From assembly GCA_964634755.1 (NCBI GenBank), contig CAZWJH010000089.1, positions 1 to 9,211 on the forward strand: a DNA stretch of 9,211 bases, written 5' to 3'. The notes below the pieces were generated by a model. That model made no database searches. It saw only the letters and a list, made by a program, of their open reading frames with translations, and was not told where the DNA came from. Positions 7,566 through 9,211 of the stretch are shown here, piece after piece. Origin of the DNA: JALXDT01 sp964634755. Its GTDB lineage: Bacteria; Acidobacteriota; Aminicenantia; JAMOAD01. The stretch's first letter is position 1. Each line of letters starts with the position of its first letter. The position numbers and the translations under genes were made by a program.

Positions 7566-9211
7566 TTATGAAAATTTAAGTTTTTCCAAGTAATTAACAA
7601 AGGCATTTAACTTAGGCTGATTAGGATTTAGTTTTAAGGATTTTTTAAAATAAAACAAGGCATCCTTAACCCTGTACATCCTTTTTAAAAGGAAAAATCC
7701 AAGTTCCTTGCTCGAAACATGAGCTTTCCTGATCTTTAAAAATTCACCTGAAACACTCCCAAATTTCTTCTTATCCCCTACTCTCAAATATGCTTCCAAA
7801 AGGTATAAATACTCTGACTCTGTTTTTTTACTTTTTCTCTCCAAAAGAGTAATGACTTTCTTGTAATTTTTATTAAGAATATAAAAGAGAATTTTTTCAT
7901 CAAGTTTCATACGGTAAAACTTTGCTTTTCTCTTAAGTGTATTAAGATTTTTATATCTCCTAAACTTCTCTTTTATTTCCTTTTCAAGTTTTAAAGCTTT
8001 CTTCCATTTTTCAAAACCACAGTAAAGATTGTAAAGTTTCTCATATGTTAAAAGCTTGTAAGGAGCTATACGCTTAGCTTTTTTTAATATCTTCTCAGCT
8101 GTCTCAGGGTTTCCTAAATATAAATAGTAATCCGACATAAAGAAAAACCTCTTTAATTTTTCATAATTTGGTATGTACAACATATTTTCTAAATTCTCAG
8201 CAGTTTTTATCCACTTCATGGCATTTTCATAATCAGCCTTTTCAAGCTCTATATATGAAAAAAGAAGAGCAATATAATAGGCTGTTATTTTCTTCATACG
8301 GTATTTAAGTGCTTTTTTTAAATAAAACTCAGAAGTCAAAAGATCTCTTTCATCATAATAACTGTTTGAAAGAGAATAAATCACATAACTACTTTTAGGA
8401 TGGTATAAATAAGCATTTTTCCAGAATTCAAGTTCACTCTTATAAGCAGATATACCTTGCAAATCTGAAAAAATAAATAAGAAACTCAAAATTATTATTA
8501 CAACTGACTTTGTTTTCCATTCAAACTTTTCTACGAGCAAAAAAATAATCCACAGAAATGCTAAATACGGTATCATCATATAACGAGTTGATATCTTAAA
8601 TGGCCAGAGATTTGTAAATACGAGGTAAAAATAAGGAGCAAAAGAAATGATAAAGAGTATAAGTGGTATAAAGATTTCTCTTACTTTAAAAGAATAAATA
8701 AAAACGAAGATAATAAAAAAAGCAAATAATAGAGAAAAAAAATAATGAAGAAAATTTGGATTGTTTACAAAATAAAACTTTGGTATAAAAAATGGTAAAA
8801 GCAATATCTTAAAATATGTACCAAGAGTAAATATTCCCATTTTAAAATATTCTAAAAATCTTTCACCATGTATTAATGATAAAGTTCCAAACTTTAAGAT
8901 AATATTTTTTATAATAAAAAAAATTACTACAATAAACAAGTTAAAAAAATGATATAAAAAAGTAATTTTTCTTCTTTTTAAAAACTCATAAATTGGTAAA
9001 AATAAAAACCAAATTAAAAATGTTTCTTTAGAAAACATCCCTAAAAAGAAAAATACTGCTGAATAGAAATAGTAAATTTTTCTTTTACTTTCAACTCCCA
9101 AATCAAGTAAGTATAAAGTTAACATCCCAAATAACAGTAAAAACAAATCGTATCTTGAAACGATCCATACAACATTATCAACATTGATTGGAGAAAAAGC
9201 AAAAAGAAAAG
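7566..9211 (-). CDS. GT-C fold membrane glycosyltransferase with C-terminal TPR domain, TMTC/PMT-like (gene C, N-terminus off the right edge)
   Basis: The reading frame is open to the window end, giving 547 visible residues. Compared with gene B, about 133 N-terminal residues are missing, including the DD loop. The visible part begins FLFAF then SPINVDNVVW (9165-9194), with SRYDLF next and SKET at 9021-9032. Hydrophobic spans follow, then TPR-like helices ending in ALFYFKKSLKLNPNQP close to the C-terminus. In hand alignment to gene B, 51 of 63 residues match in the membrane stretch after SPINVDN, 40 of 59 match at the C-terminus, and 37 of 83 match in the middle TPR region. A TTG at 9144-9146 could be mistaken for a start, but homology to gene B continues upstream of it without a break, so it is internal. 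Function is inferred as for gene B; the donor and acceptor are unknown. Confidence 0.78.
   Translation of the reverse strand, partial: FLFAFSPINVDNVVWIVSRYDLFLLLFGMLTLYLLDLGVESKRKIYYFYSAVFFFLGMFSKETFLIWFLFLPIYEFLKRRKITFLYHFFNLFIVVIFFIIKNIILKFGTLSLIHGERFLEYFKMGIFTLGTYFKILLLPFFIPKFYFVNNPNFLHYFFSLLFAFFIIFVFIYSFKVREIFIPLILFIISFAPYFYLVFTNLWPFKISTRYMMIPYLAFLWIIFLLVEKFEWKTKSVVIIILSFLFIFSDLQGISAYKSELEFWKNAYLYHPKSSYVIYSLSNSYYDERDLLTSEFYLKKALKYRMKKITAYYIALLFSYIELEKADYENAMKWIKTAENLENMLYIPNYEKLKRFFFMSDYYLYLGNPETAEKILKKAKRIAPYKLLTYEKLYNLYCGFEKWKKALKLEKEIKEKFRRYKNLNTLKRKAKFYRMKLDEKILFYILNKNYKKVITLLERKSKKTESEYLYLLEAYLRVGDKKKFGSVSGEFLKIRKAHVSSKELGFFLLKRMYRVKDALFYFKKSLKLNPNQPKLNAFVNYLEKLKFS

Larger units (their letters stand above)
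5487..9211 (-). repeat. Tandem gene duplication (genes B and C), unit about 2.08 kb
   Basis: The two stop codons are 2079 bp apart and the SPINVDN motifs 2082 bp apart, so over about 546 codons the copies differ in length by one codon net. DNA similarity is still visible: ggtatcatcatataacgag is identical at 6487-6505 and 8569-8587, and the stretches near 5580-5610 and 7657-7687 differ at only a few bases. The copies are clearly diverged elsewhere, so this is a settled duplication and not a recent one or an assembly artefact. The upstream end of the second unit lies outside the window. Confidence 0.85.

Noticed and set aside
9144..9146. TTG as the start codon of gene C
   Set aside because: The frame stays open to the window edge and encodes SPINVDNVVW and SRYD, matching gene B without a break, so the true start is outside the window.
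1..9211. CRISPR arrays, tRNA or rRNA genes, insertion sequences, phage genes
   Set aside because: No regular short repeat-spacer pattern, tRNA-like segments, transposase motifs or terminal inverted repeats were seen on either strand.

Overview
This window is AT-rich bacterial DNA with two parts. Positions 1-3160 hold a compact, well-signposted operon on the minus strand. Positions 3460-9211 hold three large, related membrane proteins of the GT-C glycosyltransferase/TPR type. The genes are ordinary bacterial ones with Shine-Dalgarno sites in the first part. I cannot name the phylum from sequence alone; an uncultivated, probably anaerobic, low-GC bacterium would fit, but this is a guess.

Minus-strand operon, read from right to left. 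A near-consensus sigma-70-type promoter (3186-3214) drives tdh (L-threonine 3-dehydrogenase, 2123-3160). It is followed after 15 bp by kbl (glycine C-acetyltransferase, 875-2107). After 38 bp comes the start of an exported family-20 beta-N-acetylhexosaminidase (1-836) that runs off the left edge. Tdh and Kbl together turn threonine into glycine and acetyl-CoA. The glycosidase would release terminal GlcNAc or GalNAc outside the cytoplasm.

The 299-bp gap 3161-3459 separates the divergent transcription units. To its right is gene A (3460-5490, plus), then gene B (5487-7526, minus) and gene C (7566 to beyond 9211, minus). A and B converge and their stop codons overlap inside a palindrome. B and C are a tandem duplicate pair, nearly colinear codon for codon (offset 2079-2082 bp). 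All three have an acidic DD pair in the first outside loop, about a dozen membrane spans and a C-terminal TPR domain. This layout resembles the TMTC/PMT-like protein O-mannosyltransferases. The most interesting points are the clustering of three such enzymes, the altered HPxHxE motif in B and C, and the faster divergence of their TPR halves. The glycosyltransferase genes lack recognisable Shine-Dalgarno sites and, in sampled lines, are more AT-rich than the operon.
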